Shown here: positions 8,564 to 18,392 of the stretch, in pieces
How positions within the stretch are numbered: position 1 is the first letter of the stretch
How the letters are laid out: each line of letters begins with the position of its first letter
Origin: Rhizobium sp. GN54
GTDB taxonomy: Bacteria; Pseudomonadota; Alphaproteobacteria; Rhizobiales; Rhizobiaceae
DNA length: 64,000 bases
Direction of reading: 5' to 3'
NCBI RefSeq assembly: GCF_021026345.1
Contig: NZ_JAJNCZ010000006.1
Location: forward strand, 186,001-250,000
Position numbers and translations under genes: made by a program
Notes under the pieces: generated by a model
Seen by the model: only the letters and a program-made list of their open reading frames with translations
Databases searched by the model: none
Told to the model about the DNA's origin: nothing

Positions 8564-9585
8564 AGACGCTCTACGGCATCCAGTATCTTCGGGCGGTGGC
8601 GGCGATCGCCGTCGTCCTGTTCCATGCCGCCGAAAAGACGGGCGGGCATTTTGCCATCGGGGCTGCCGGCGTCGACGTCTTCTTCGTCATCAGCGGCTTC
8701 ATCATGTGGGTCATCACGGCGCGCCGTCCGGTCACGCCGCTGAAGTTCCTGTCCGACCGGATCGTTCGGATCGTGCCGATCTATTGGCTCGCCACCATGG
8801 TCATGGTCGCCGGCGCGCTTGTCGGCCTGTTTCCCAACCTGGAGCTGACGGCCGGGCATGTCGCCGCCTCCCTCCTGTTCGTTCCGATGCGATCGCCGAG
8901 CAGCGGCGAGATCTGGCCGGTGCTGGTGCAGGGGTGGACGCTCAATTTCGAAATGTTCTTCTATCTCGTCTTCGCGCTCGCGCTGCTCCTTCCCCGCGCG
9001 CGGCAACTGGCTGCGGTCGGGATCGTGCTGGCGGCACTGACGATCGCCGGTGCCTTCCTTTCGACCGACAATGCGCTGCTTCTGACCTATACCCGGCCGA
9101 TCATCCTCGAATTTGCGATCGGCATGGTGCTGGGTCAGCTGTGGCTCGCCGGGCGCGTGCCCGGGGCGGCGACAGGGCTGGGGCTGGTGCTGGTCGCGAT
9201 CGGCGGTTTCGCCGCCATCGGCATCTTCCGCCTGCCCTTCGACGAATGGACCTGCGGGCCGCTGGCGGCAGCGCTGGTGCTCGGCGTTCTGGCGCTCGAA
9301 GCGCGAGGGCTGATCCGGCCGTTCGCGCTTCCGACGCTGCTCGGCAATGCCTCCTATTCCATCTATCTCTGGCACACCTTCGCGATCTCGGTCGTGGCCA
9401 AGGTGGGCGAACGGCTGCACGTCGCGCCGGGGCTGACGCTGTTTCTGGCCGCTTTCTGCGGCATCGCCGGCGGGCTGGTGGCCTACCGGCTGGTCGAGCG
9501 GCCCCTGCTTTCCGTGCGGCGCAGTCCGGCACGGAAGCCCGTTGCCGCCGGCAATGCCGTCGCCGAGGCGGGCGGCAGCACCTGA
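8560..9585 (+). CDS. exoZ: Succinoglycan O-acetyltransferase ExoZ (acyltransferase 3)
   Basis: A 341-residue acyltransferase-3 family membrane protein beginning MKTLYGIQYLRAVAAIAVV. LFHAAEK near residue 21 supplies the conserved histidine, and RIVPIYWLAT follows near 70. About ten membrane helices are predicted by eye. ExoZ acetylates the third glucose of the repeat. The ATG overlaps the exoQ stop by 4 bp. A GGTGCC-N6-GGCACC hairpin just after the stop may end the operon. In S. meliloti exoB follows, whereas here hexuronate genes begin. Confidence 0.9.
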   Translation: MKTLYGIQYLRAVAAIAVVLFHAAEKTGGHFAIGAAGVDVFFVISGFIMWVITARRPVTPLKFLSDRIVRIVPIYWLATMVMVAGALVGLFPNLELTAGHVAASLLFVPMRSPSSGEIWPVLVQGWTLNFEMFFYLVFALALLLPRARQLAAVGIVLAALTIAGAFLSTDNALLLTYTRPIILEFAIGMVLGQLWLAGRVPGAATGLGLVLVAIGGFAAIGIFRLPFDEWTCGPLAAALVLGVLALEARGLIRPFALPTLLGNASYSIYLWHTFAISVVAKVGERLHVAPGLTLFLAAFCGIAGGLVAYRLVERPLLSVRRSPARKPVAAGNAVAEAGGST

Positions 9586-9646
9586 GGGGTGCCGGCCACG
9601 GCACCATCGGCTCAATTCCACCCATCAAGGTCCGCGTGATGCATCA

Positions 9647-9667
9647 GTCATCATATGAGTTGATGAC
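9647..9667. promoter_or_regulatory. 21-bp palindrome upstream of the GntR gene
   Basis: GTCATCA-N7-TGATGAC is a perfect 7-bp inverted repeat lying 105 bp upstream of the GntR-family regulator start. It is a candidate operator for autoregulation, although it does not look like the usual FadR-subfamily core. Binding is inference only. Confidence 0.35.
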
Positions 9668-9771
9668 GCCGGGCGAAAATTCGTTATAAGATCGCCATGA
9701 GAGCGTAACTTGTCGGATGAGCTGGCGCGTCGCCGGGTGCCGGCGGTTCGGATGCGAAGTGGGAGATGAGC

Positions 9772-10524
9772 ATGAGTTTCCAGGCCAGGTCAGGAGCGAA
9801 GGTCGCTACAGCCCCCGGGACACTGACCACGCGCCTTGCCGAGGAACTGAGGAAGGCGATCATGGGCGGGCAGTTTCCGCCCGGAAGCCGGCTGCCGAGC
9901 GAGGCCCAGCTGACCGAGGCGCACGGCGTCAGCCGCACCGTGGTGCGCGAGGCGATCGCAGCACTTCGGGCGGATCGGTTGGTGGAGGCCCGGCAGGGCG
10001 CCGGCGTCTTCGTGCTCGAGGCGGAGGTACCGGGGCCGACGCCCCTGTTCCTGCGGAACATCGACCATGAACGCGTCTCTTCGATGATCGAGCTTCTGGA
10101 ACTGCGCACGGCCGTGGAGGTCGAGGCTGCCGGGCTTGCGGCGCTGCGGCGTTCCCCGGCACAGGAGGAGGTGATCTTCGAACGCCATTTTGCCGTGCGC
10201 GCCTGTCTCGAGGCCTCGGTGCCGACGAGCGAGGCGGATTTCGCCCTGCATCTCGCCATCGCCGAGGCCACCAACAATCCGCGCTTTCGCGAATTCCTCG
10301 CCCTGATCGGCAAGAACGTCATTCCGCGCGCGGCCCTTCGCAACGACGATGCGGAGACGGACCAGGCGGCCTATATCCATCTGATCCTCCAGGAGCACCA
10401 GGACATCGTCACCGCCATTTCCAACGGCGACGAGGAGGGCGCACGGGCGGCGATGCGCCGCCATCTGCGCGGCAGTCAGGGCCGCTATCGCGCGCTGTTG
10501 CGCGAACAGCGCCAACCTGTATGA
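9772..10524 (+). CDS. GntR/FadR-family regulator of hexuronate genes
   Basis: A 250-residue transcription factor. A winged helix-turn-helix (about residues 20-85, with RLPSEAQLTEAHGVSRTVVREAI) is followed by an all-helical FCD ligand-binding domain (about 100-235). FadR-subfamily members next to hexuronate genes usually repress them and release DNA on binding a pathway intermediate. It lies 71 bp upstream of kdgD on the same strand. The ATG at 9766 directly abuts the GGGAG, so the ATG at 9772 with 6-bp spacing is preferred. The half-site ACTTGT occurs before this gene (9708-9713) and again at the kdgD promoter. Confidence 0.85.
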   Translation: MSFQARSGAKVATAPGTLTTRLAEELRKAIMGGQFPPGSRLPSEAQLTEAHGVSRTVVREAIAALRADRLVEARQGAGVFVLEAEVPGPTPLFLRNIDHERVSSMIELLELRTAVEVEAAGLAALRRSPAQEEVIFERHFAVRACLEASVPTSEADFALHLAIAEATNNPRFREFLALIGKNVIPRAALRNDDAETDQAAYIHLILQEHQDIVTAISNGDEEGARAAMRRHLRGSQGRYRALLREQRQPV

Positions 10525-11501
<977 letters not shown>

Positions 11502-11516
11502 CCTGGAAGCGCTGAG

Positions 11517-12653
11517 ATGAAGATCGCCGCCGTCCGCACCCATCTGCTCGAGCACCGGCTCGCCGTGCCGTTCGAGAGCGCGTCGATGCGCTTCGATCGC
11601 CGTGCGCATGTGCTGGTGGAGATCGAGTGCGACAACGGCCTGGTCGGCTGGGGCGAGTGCCTGGGGCCGGCGCGGGCCAATGCGGCGGTCGTCGACGCCT
11701 ACCGGCCATGGCTCATCGGCGCGGATCCGCTGGAGACGGAGAAGATCTGGGCGCGGCTATACAATGCCTTGCGCGACCAGGGGCAGCGCGGCCTGTCGAT
11801 CACCGCGCTGTCCGGCATCGATATCGCGCTCTGGGACATCAAGGGAAAACATTTCGACGTTCCGGTCTCGACCCTGCTCGGCGGACGGTTCCGCGAGGAG
11901 GTCCGCGCCTATGCGACCGGCAGCTTCAAGCGCGAGGGCGTCGACAGGGTGGCCGACAATGCCGAAGATGCGGCGCGCTACCGCGAAGAGGGCTTCCACG
12001 CCACCAAGATCAAGATCGGCTTCGGCGTCGAACAGGATCTCGCCGTCATCCGCGCGGTGCGGGAGGCCATCGGCCCCGACATGCGGCTGATGGTGGACGC
12101 CAACCACGGCTATGACGTGCTGGAGGCGGTCGAGCTCGGCCGTCGTGCGGCCGAATACGGCATAGACTGGTTCGAGGAGCCGGTGGTGCCCGAACAGCTC
12201 GACGCCTATCGCGCGGTCCGCGCCGGCCAGCCGATCCCGGTCGCCGGCGGCGAGACGTGGCACACGCGCTGGGGCATGCGCGAGCCGGTCGAGACCCGCG
12301 CCGTCGACATTCTTCAGCCCGACCTCTGCGGCGTGGGCGGTTTCACCGAGGCCCGCCGGGTCGCCGATCTCGCGGCCCTCCATGGCGTGCGCGTCGTGCC
12401 GCATGTCTGGGGCACTGCCGTCCACATTGCCGCCGCCCTGCAGTTCATGGCGGCGATGATCCCCAACCCGGTGCGCGTCAACCCGATCGAACCGATCCTG
12501 GAATTCGACCGCACCGAGAATCCGTTCCGCCAGGCCGTCATCAGGACGCCGATCGAGCACGTGTGCGGGGTGGTCAAAATCCCGGATGGTCCCGGGCTCG
12601 GCATCGATATCGATCGCGATGCCCTGGCCGAGTTCCGGATGAGGGACGAGTGA
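11517..12653 (+). CDS. gci: D-galactarolactone cycloisomerase Gci (enolase superfamily)
   Basis: A 378-residue mandelate racemase/muconate-lactonizing enzyme. Its sequence closely follows the Agrobacterium galactarolactone cycloisomerase as I recall it, including MKIAAVRTHLLEHRL at the start. Catalytic K164 and K166 lie in KIKIG, metal ligands are D194, E220 and E246, and H296 lies in VVPHVWG. Gci opens galactaro-1,4-lactone to 3-deoxy-2-keto-hexarate, feeding KdgD. It lies between kdgD and gli with only a base between it and the next start. Confidence 0.93.
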   Translation: MKIAAVRTHLLEHRLAVPFESASMRFDRRAHVLVEIECDNGLVGWGECLGPARANAAVVDAYRPWLIGADPLETEKIWARLYNALRDQGQRGLSITALSGIDIALWDIKGKHFDVPVSTLLGGRFREEVRAYATGSFKREGVDRVADNAEDAARYREEGFHATKIKIGFGVEQDLAVIRAVREAIGPDMRLMVDANHGYDVLEAVELGRRAAEYGIDWFEEPVVPEQLDAYRAVRAGQPIPVAGGETWHTRWGMREPVETRAVDILQPDLCGVGGFTEARRVADLAALHGVRVVPHVWGTAVHIAAALQFMAAMIPNPVRVNPIEPILEFDRTENPFRQAVIRTPIEHVCGVVKIPDGPGLGIDIDRDALAEFRMRDE

Positions 12654-12654
12654 A

Positions 12655-13536
12655 ATGATCGAGAGGCCGCTTTCCGGAAGAGCGCCGTTGACACGGCTCC
12701 CGAAGGGGGCGGTGGATACGCAGATGCATATGTATCTGCCCGGATTTTCGGCCCAGGCGGGCGGCCCGCCGCTGCCGGGCGGGGCTCTTCCGGATGCCGG
12801 GCAGTATCGCAGGCTCATGGCCTGGCTCGGGATCGACCGGGTCATCATCACCCAGGGCAACGCCCATCAGCGCGACAATTCCAATCTCCTCGCCTGCCTT
12901 GCCGACATGGGGCCGGTCGCCCGCGGTGTCGCGGCGATCGCGGGGGAGGAGCCGGACGGCGCGCTCGATGCGCTGGCCGGGGCCGGCGTCGCCGGCGCCC
13001 GCATCATGGACCTGCCCGGCGGGGCTGTCGGCCTCGCGGCGCTGGAGGCGGTCGATGCCCGCGCATCGGCGCGGGGATGGATGGTGGCCGTCCAGTTCGA
13101 CGGCAGCCATATCCTCGAACACGAGGCGCGCCTGAAGAGGCTGAGGTCGCGCTGGGTGCTCGATCACCACGGCAAGTTCTTCGGCGGCGTCACGCCGGAC
13201 AGCCCTGAGGTCGCGGCGGTCAGGCGCCTGATCGATGGCGGCAATTGCTGGTTCAAGTTCGCCGGCGCCTATGAATCGTCCCGGAGCGGCGGGCCTGATT
13301 ATGCGGACGTCGCCGCGGTCGCCTGCGCGATCGCCGCCCATGCGCCTGAGCGGATCGTCTGGGGAACCAACTGGCCGCATAACCTTGCGAGGACCACCGA
13401 GAGCTATCCCGACGATGCCGCGCTCACCGACACCGTGCTCGGATGGCTGCCGGACGAGGAGGCCCGTCGTCTGGCTCTGGTAGACAACCCCGAACGGCTC
13501 TTTGGCTTGCCGCCGTTCGCAACGGGGAGCGGCTGA
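12655..13536 (+). CDS. gli: D-galactarolactone isomerase Gli (amidohydrolase family)
   Basis: A 293-residue amidohydrolase_2 TIM-barrel protein. Metal-site motifs are DTQMHMY near residue 21, LDHHGKFFGG near 170 and WGTNWPHN near 235. In Agrobacterium, Gli interconverts the 1,5- and 1,4-lactones of galactarate so that the Udh product can enter Gci; it replaces spontaneous hydrolysis. Position next to gci supports this specific function over a generic lactonase. The start has GAGTGAA just upstream, overlapping the end of gci, which suggests coupling. Confidence 0.88.
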   Translation: MIERPLSGRAPLTRLPKGAVDTQMHMYLPGFSAQAGGPPLPGGALPDAGQYRRLMAWLGIDRVIITQGNAHQRDNSNLLACLADMGPVARGVAAIAGEEPDGALDALAGAGVAGARIMDLPGGAVGLAALEAVDARASARGWMVAVQFDGSHILEHEARLKRLRSRWVLDHHGKFFGGVTPDSPEVAAVRRLIDGGNCWFKFAGAYESSRSGGPDYADVAAVACAIAAHAPERIVWGTNWPHNLARTTESYPDDAALTDTVLGWLPDEEARRLALVDNPERLFGLPPFATGSG

Positions 13537-13599
13537 CACCGGTATCGCGGAACGGGGAGGTTCGGCGAACGCATTCGTTTAAAAGAGGAGGAGGAAAAC

Positions 13600-14574
13600 A
13601 TGAACATTGCAAAATCGCTTTGCCTGGCGCTGGGGCTCGCCCTTGCCGCAGGAACCGTGCATGCGCAGGAAATCACCCTGCGGTCGGCCGATATCCATCC
13701 GGACGGCTATCCGACCGTCGAGGCGGTGAAATACATGGGGCAGCTGGTCAGCGAGCGCACCAACGGCCGCATCAAGATCGAGGTGACCAACAACGCGGCC
13801 CTCGGAAGCGAGAAGGATACGATCGAGCAGACCCGCTTCGGCGTGATCGACATGAACCGCGTCAACGCCGCGCCGTTCAACAATCTCGTGCCGCAGACCG
13901 TCGTGCTCGGCCTGCCGTTCCTGTTCCGCTCGACCGAGCACATGCACAAGACCGTCGACGGCCCGATCGGCGACGAGATCCTCGCCGCCTTCGAGCCGCA
14001 TGGGTTGGTGGGCCTTGCCTTCTACGATTCCGGCGCGCGTTCGTTCTATACGACGAAGAAGCCGATCGAAAAGCTGGCGGACCTGCAGGGCATGAAGATC
14101 CGCGTCCAGCAGTCCGATCTCTGGATCGCGATGATGGAGGCCTTCGGCGCCAATGCCACCCCGATGCCGTTCGGCGAGGTCTATTCGTCGCTCGAGACCG
14201 GCGTGGTGGACGGGGCGGAGAACAACTGGCCTTCCTACGAATCCTCGCGGCATTTCGAGGTTTCCAAGAACTACACGCTGACCGAGCACTCGCTGAACCC
14301 GGAGATTCTCGTGATCTCGAAGATCAGCTGGGACAAGCTCTCGCCGGAGGATCAGGCGCTGCTTCGCACCGCCGCGAAGGAATCCGTCGTCAAGATGCGT
14401 GAACTCTGGCAGGCCCGCGAAAAGGACTCCGAGGAAAAGGTTCGTGCGGCCGGCGTTAACGTGATCACGGTCGACAAGGCCGAGTTCGCCGATGCGATGA
14501 AGCCGGTCTACGACAAGTTCGTCACCGACCCGCAGATGAAGGATCTGCTCGAGCGGATCCGCGCGATCAACTGA
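13600..14574 (+). CDS. TRAP transporter solute-binding protein (hexuronate), DctP type
   Basis: A 324-residue periplasmic binding protein of the TRAP family. A signal peptide ends at VHAQ (residues 1-23), followed by a DctP domain with the conserved [12 protein letters not shown] stretch, whose arginine normally holds the substrate carboxylate. Its place in a cluster for galacturonate/glucuronate oxidation makes a hexuronate the probable ligand. An AGGAGGAGG site precedes the ATG. A stable hairpin follows the gene, as expected for a binding protein made in excess over its membrane partners. Confidence 0.88.
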   Translation: MNIAKSLCLALGLALAAGTVHAQEITLRSADIHPDGYPTVEAVKYMGQLVSERTNGRIKIEVTNNAALGSEKDTIEQTRFGVIDMNRVNAAPFNNLVPQTVVLGLPFLFRSTEHMHKTVDGPIGDEILAAFEPHGLVGLAFYDSGARSFYTTKKPIEKLADLQGMKIRVQQSDLWIAMMEAFGANATPMPFGEVYSSLETGVVDGAENNWPSYESSRHFEVSKNYTLTEHSLNPEILVISKISWDKLSPEDQALLRTAAKESVVKMRELWQAREKDSEEKVRAAGVNVITVDKAEFADAMKPVYDKFVTDPQMKDLLERIRAIN

Positions 14575-14580
14575 TCAATG

Positions 14581-14614
14581 ACGGGCCGCGCCGTCGCCTT
14601 GCGGCGCGGCCCGT
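14581..14614 (+). terminator. Strong hairpin (attenuator) between TRAP binding protein and membrane genes
   Basis: A perfect 12-bp GC-rich stem (14581-14592 with 14603-14614) and 10-nt loop, followed by TGCTTTC, lies a few bases after the dctP stop. It resembles a partial intrinsic terminator or a 3' mRNA stabiliser, which would give more binding protein than membrane subunits. Confidence 0.65.
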
Positions 14615-14666
14615 TGCTTTCGGCCGCGCCCGGCGTGCGCCGGCCGAGCCTTTGGAGGAAAAGGTC

Positions 14667-15188
14667 ATGTCGCGTTTCTTGCAGGCCAGCCGGCCTGTGC
14701 TCGGCTGGGTCAGCCGGGTATCACTCTATCTTTCCGGCTTCGGGCTGGTCGCGATGACGGCGATCGTCGGCTGGCAGGTCTTCGCACGATATGTGATGAA
14801 CGACACGCCGAGCTGGTCGGAGCCGCTGTCGCTGCACCTGATGTCCTGGTTCATCATGCTCGGCGCCGCCGTGGGCGTGCGCGAGAGCGTGCATCTCGGC
14901 CTCGATTTCGTCCGGCACGGCGCTTCACCGGCGGCCCGGCGGACGATGGATCTGCTCAGCCTCGGGCTGATGGTGCTCTTCGGCCTCGCCATGACCTGGT
15001 ATTCGGTTCTTCTCGCCATCGGAACCTGGGCGGCCAGCATACCCGTGCTCGGCTGGCCGGGCGGCGTGGACTTCTTCCCGATGGCCGTCGGCGGGGTACT
15101 GATCGCAATCTTCTCCGCCGAACGCTTCGTCGACGTGGCGGCCGGTGAACACACTGCGGCTGACATCATCGCGCAGGAGGTGGCGTAA
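14667..15188 (+). CDS. TRAP transporter small membrane subunit, DctQ type
   Basis: A 173-residue integral membrane protein with four hydrophobic helices and the DctQ signature around FARYVMNDTPSWSEPLSLHLMSW. It pairs with the large DctM subunit for sodium- or proton-driven uptake. The start at 14667 follows GGAGG with 8-bp spacing; an in-frame TTG at 14652 is less likely. Its TAA shares one base with the dctM ATG, so the two are translated together. Confidence 0.88.
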   Translation: MSRFLQASRPVLGWVSRVSLYLSGFGLVAMTAIVGWQVFARYVMNDTPSWSEPLSLHLMSWFIMLGAAVGVRESVHLGLDFVRHGASPAARRTMDLLSLGLMVLFGLAMTWYSVLLAIGTWAASIPVLGWPGGVDFFPMAVGGVLIAIFSAERFVDVAAGEHTAADIIAQEVA

Positions 15189-16468
15189 TGGCCTATTCCG
15201 TACTCTTCGGCGTCTTCGCCGTGCTGATGATGATCGGCATGCCGATCGCCTTCTGCCTCGGCATCGCCTCGCTCGCGACCGTGCTCTATATCGGCCTGCC
15301 GCCGATCGTGGTCTTCCAGCAGTTGAATTCCGGAATGAACGTGTTTGCCATGATGGCCATTCCGTTCTTCATCTTCGCCGGCGACCTGATGGTGCGCGGC
15401 GGCATCGCCGACCGGCTGATCCGGTTCGCGGCCGGCATCGTCGGCCACCTGCGCGGCGGGCTCGGCCAGGTCAATATCGTCGCCTCGACCCTGTTCGGCG
15501 GCATTTCCGGCTCGGCGGTCGCCGACGCCTCCGCCGTCGGCGGCCTGATGATCCCGCAGATGGCCGCGCGCGGCTATGACCGGAGCTACGCGGTCAACGT
15601 CACCGTCAACGCCGCGATCATCGCGCTGATGATCCCGCCGTCGCACAACATGATCCTCTATTCGATCGCCGCCGGCGGCAACGTCTCGGTCGCCGACCTG
15701 TTCACGGCCGGCATCATTCCGGGGGTGCTTCTGGCCGGCGCGCTGATGATCACCGCCTATATCGTCGCGCGCCGTCGCGGTTATCCCGCCGAGCCGTTCC
15801 CGGGCTTTCGCAAGCTCGTCTACTATCTGCTGGCCTCCGTCCCCGGATTGCTCTTGATCGGCATCATCTTCGGCGGCGTGCGTTCGGGTATCTTCACGGC
15901 GACGGAGAGTTCGTGCATCGCGGTGTTCTATGCGCTGCTGGTGGCGCTGCTGGTCTATCGCGAACTCGACTGGTCGGGCTTCGTCGAGGCCGTGCTGCAG
16001 GCGGTCCGCACGACGGCCATGGTGCTGCTGGTGATCGGCACGGCCGCTTCCTTCAGCTGGCTGATGTCGTTCCTCCAGGTCCAGCAGGTGCTGGTGGCCT
16101 TGATGAGCGCGATCTCGGACAATCCGATCATCGTGCTCCTGATGATCAACGTCATCCTGCTCGTGCTCGGCACCTTCATGGACATGGCGCCGATGGTCAT
16201 CATCAGCACGCCGATCCTGTTGCCGGTCGTCAAGGCCTTCGGCATCGATCCCGTGCACTTCGGCGTGGTGATGATCCTGAATGCCGGCATCGGCCTCAAC
16301 ACGCCGCCGGTCGGCACGGTGCTGTTCGTCGGCTGCGCCGTCGGCAAGATCACGATTCGCGAGGCGATGCGCACGATCTGGCCGTTCTTCGGCGCCAGCA
16401 TCGCGGTGCTGCTGCTGGTCACCTACGTTCCGGCCCTGTCGCTATGGCTCCCGAGCCTGTTTCGCTAG
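15188..16468 (+). CDS. TRAP transporter large permease subunit, DctM type
   Basis: A 426-residue polytopic permease of the DctM family, about 11-12 helices, with the family stretches GGISGSAVADASAVG, MIPPSHNMILYSIAAGG and NAGIGLNTPPVGTVLFVG. It is the ion-coupled transport channel of the uptake system encoded with the two preceding genes. It is the last transporter gene, followed after 67 bp by the uronate dehydrogenase gene. Confidence 0.92.
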   Translation: MAYSVLFGVFAVLMMIGMPIAFCLGIASLATVLYIGLPPIVVFQQLNSGMNVFAMMAIPFFIFAGDLMVRGGIADRLIRFAAGIVGHLRGGLGQVNIVASTLFGGISGSAVADASAVGGLMIPQMAARGYDRSYAVNVTVNAAIIALMIPPSHNMILYSIAAGGNVSVADLFTAGIIPGVLLAGALMITAYIVARRRGYPAEPFPGFRKLVYYLLASVPGLLLIGIIFGGVRSGIFTATESSCIAVFYALLVALLVYRELDWSGFVEAVLQAVRTTAMVLLVIGTAASFSWLMSFLQVQQVLVALMSAISDNPIIVLLMINVILLVLGTFMDMAPMVIISTPILLPVVKAFGIDPVHFGVVMILNAGIGLNTPPVGTVLFVGCAVGKITIREAMRTIWPFFGASIAVLLLVTYVPALSLWLPSLFR

Positions 16469-16535
16469 GTGACGGAATGGCGGGACGTTCGAGAGGTCCG
16501 CATATGCCGGACAGGACGGTATTCGAGGAGGTTTG

Positions 16536-17336
16536 ATGCTGAAGACACTCTTGATGACGGGGGCTGCGGGCGGCGTCGGAACGGCGCTGCGTCCCCTGCT
16601 GCCCGAGCTGGCGGAGACAGTGGTTCTGTCCGACCTGACCGATATCGCCGACCTGCAGGCCCATGAGCGTTTCCGCCGTTGCGACCTGGCGGATGCCGCA
16701 GCCGTGGACGCGCTCATGAAGGGCGTCGACGGCGTCATCCATCTCGGCGGCGTGTCGGTCGAAAGACCGTTCGACCTGATCCTGCAGGGCAATATCGTCG
16801 GCCTCTACAATCTCTACGAGGCCGCCCGCCGCAACCGCCGGCCGCGGATCGTCTTTGCGAGCTCCAATCACGTGGTCGGCTACTATCGCCGCGATCAGCA
16901 CATCGACAACACCGTGGTGCCGCGGCCCGATTCGCTCTACGGGGTCTCCAAGGTGTTCGGCGAGGCGGTGGCGAGCCTCTACCACGACAAGTTCGGCGTC
17001 GAGACGCTGTCGGTGCGCATCGGGTCCTGCCTGGAACAACCGAAGACTCCGCGGATGCTGGCAAGCTGGCTCAGCAAGCGTGATCTGCTGTCGCTCTGCC
17101 AATGCGCCTTCGCCGCGCCCCGGATCGGGCACCTCGTGGTCTACGGCGCCTCCGACAATGACGAGCAGTGGTGGGACAACGGCAATGCCGCCTTCCTCGG
17201 CTGGCGACCGAAGGACAATGCGGCGAAGTGGCGGGCCGAGGTTCTGGCGCAGACGGGGCCTGAGGATCCGGACAATCCCGCCACGCTCTACCAGGGAGGC
17301 GTCTTCGTCACGGCCGGGCACCCGGCCGACGGCTGA
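16536..17336 (+). CDS. udh: Uronate dehydrogenase Udh
   Basis: A 266-residue extended-SDR enzyme that oxidises galacturonate or glucuronate to the aldaro-1,5-lactone with NAD+. This is the first intracellular step of the pathway continued by Gli, Gci and KdgD. The nucleotide motif TGAAGGVG lies at residues 9-16 and the catalytic Y135-x3-K139 in SLYGVSKVFGE. Length agrees with the Agrobacterium enzyme. A GGAGG lies 4 bp before the chosen ATG; a TTG one codon earlier is possible. Confidence 0.92.
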   Translation: MLKTLLMTGAAGGVGTALRPLLPELAETVVLSDLTDIADLQAHERFRRCDLADAAAVDALMKGVDGVIHLGGVSVERPFDLILQGNIVGLYNLYEAARRNRRPRIVFASSNHVVGYYRRDQHIDNTVVPRPDSLYGVSKVFGEAVASLYHDKFGVETLSVRIGSCLEQPKTPRMLASWLSKRDLLSLCQCAFAAPRIGHLVVYGASDNDEQWWDNGNAAFLGWRPKDNAAKWRAEVLAQTGPEDPDNPATLYQGGVFVTAGHPADG

Positions 17337-17486
17337 GCGCCGCGGGCCCCATCGTCGGCCTTTTGCCGGTGTATTGCAGCGCACACGAAGTTGGCCGTCT
17401 CATCGCAATCGAGCTATTCGATTTACGCATGGCTGACCTGTGAAATCCTGCCTATGAATTAGGCGCGACTCGCGTATAGTCAGACT

Positions 17487-17650
17487 TATCGAAGCGATGC
17501 ACCTCCTCCCGCAGAGCTTCGAGGTCGCGAGGACCTCACTCCTCCTCCCAGGGGTTTTCGCGAAGAACAACAGCACTCCTCCTCCCAGCTGTTGTTCGGT
17601 TCTTTTGGAAAGCCTGCCGCACCTCCTCCCGCGGCAGGCTTTTCGTTTTT
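17487..17650 (+). ncRNA. Trans-acting sRNA with four CCTCCTCCC anti-SD motifs, alpha-r14/NfeR1-like
   Basis: Four identical CCTCCTCCC motifs occur at 17502-17510, 17541-17549, 17578-17586 and 17622-17630, separated by inverted repeats. The third lies in the loop of a 10-bp stem (GAACAACAGC paired with GCTGTTGTTC). The fourth lies in the loop of a perfect 10-bp terminator stem (17611-17620 with 17631-17640) followed by TTTCGTTTTT. GAGGTC-N5-GACCTC forms another stem at 17521-17537. A TATAGT box at 17475-17480 suggests a start near 17487. The loops complement ribosome binding sites, as in the rhizobial alpha-r14 (NfeR1/SmrC14) family. The strand is set by the terminator; the exact 5' end is a guess. 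Confidence 0.8.
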
Positions 17651-17874
17651 GGGGCTTCTTTTTCCAGGCCTGCTTTCTGCAGGTCGTATGCTTTTCACGA
17701 CATCGATGATCTTGCCACGCGACAACGTGCGGTCGCCGGTGTGTGTCCAATCCGCTCGCCCGGATGCCTTCCTGACGTTTCGCTGACAGCGGACGTCAGC
17801 CGGCGCTCAGGGAGGCTCGCCTATGGTTCGTCCGTCGGCGGCAATCGTGCACGCCCACGCGAACGGAGAGCATC

Positions 17875-18153
17875 ATGAACAGAATTATCGTCGCAACTGT
17901 CCTGGCCGTCACTAGCGCGTCAATGGCGCATGCGGACGACGACGACCGCCGTTGCCCCAACGTGCAACTGAACAAGTGGATGAGCGAAGGGCAGTTGCAG
18001 GCTCGCGTGGCGGAGCTTGGCGTCGCGGTTCGGGAAATCGAAATCGATGACGGATGCTACGAGATCAAGGGGCACAATCGGGACGGCCGCCACATCGAAG
18101 TCCGTCTTCATCCCGAGACCGGCGAGCAGTTGTTCGTCGACGGCGACGACTGA
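17875..18153 (+). CDS. Small secreted PepSY-domain protein
   Basis: A 92-residue exported protein. A signal peptide (residues 1-20, ending MAHA) is followed by a PepSY_2-like domain with the pattern EGQLQARVAELG ... DGCYEIKGHNRDGRHIEVRLHPETGE. Such periplasmic domains are common in rhizobia and their role is uncertain (protease inhibition or cation sensing has been proposed for the family). A GGAGAGC site precedes the ATG. It stands alone between the sRNA and the DUF1127 gene. Confidence 0.75.
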   Translation: MNRIIVATVLAVTSASMAHADDDDRRCPNVQLNKWMSEGQLQARVAELGVAVREIEIDDGCYEIKGHNRDGRHIEVRLHPETGEQLFVDGDD

Positions 18154-18254
18154 GCTACCGTCCTGCTGCAGCCGCTGGCTGCGATGGGGAGTGTATCGTC
18201 CCCTGATCGGCTGACCGGCCGGGGCCGGTCGCCGATGGAAGGCGTCAATGGCGC

Positions 18255-18392
18255 TTAGCGGCCGGCAACGGCGGCGCGGATCTGCGAACGCGAGATACCG
18301 ATATCGGCCAGCGTGTGGTCGTCGAGCATGTGAAGCTCGCGGATAGCCTTGCGGCGGGCGGCAAAGTCCTTGATTTTCTGACGGATGTTCAT
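18255..18392 (-). CDS. DUF1127 arginine-rich micro-protein
   Basis: A 45-residue basic protein that begins MNIRQKIKDFAARRKAIREL and ends with LADIGISRSQIRAAV, the DUF1127 (YjiS-like) consensus. Alphaproteobacteria carry many copies; characterised ones affect RNA turnover and phosphate or stress metabolism (for example in Agrobacterium). A GGAGAAGAAAG ribosome binding site lies directly upstream. The target here cannot be inferred. Confidence 0.85.
   Translation of the reverse strand: MNIRQKIKDFAARRKAIRELHMLDDHTLADIGISRSQIRAAVAGR

Noticed and set aside
7411-9585. A 724-codon frame covering exoQ and exoZ
   Set aside because: Only the part from 8560 encodes a real protein (ExoZ); the upstream part is an out-of-frame reading of exoQ.
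17502-17630. Repeated CCTCCTCCC as a possible CRISPR or tandem repeat
   Set aside because: Repeats are only nine bases with uneven spacing and lie in hairpin loops, so sRNA structure explains them.
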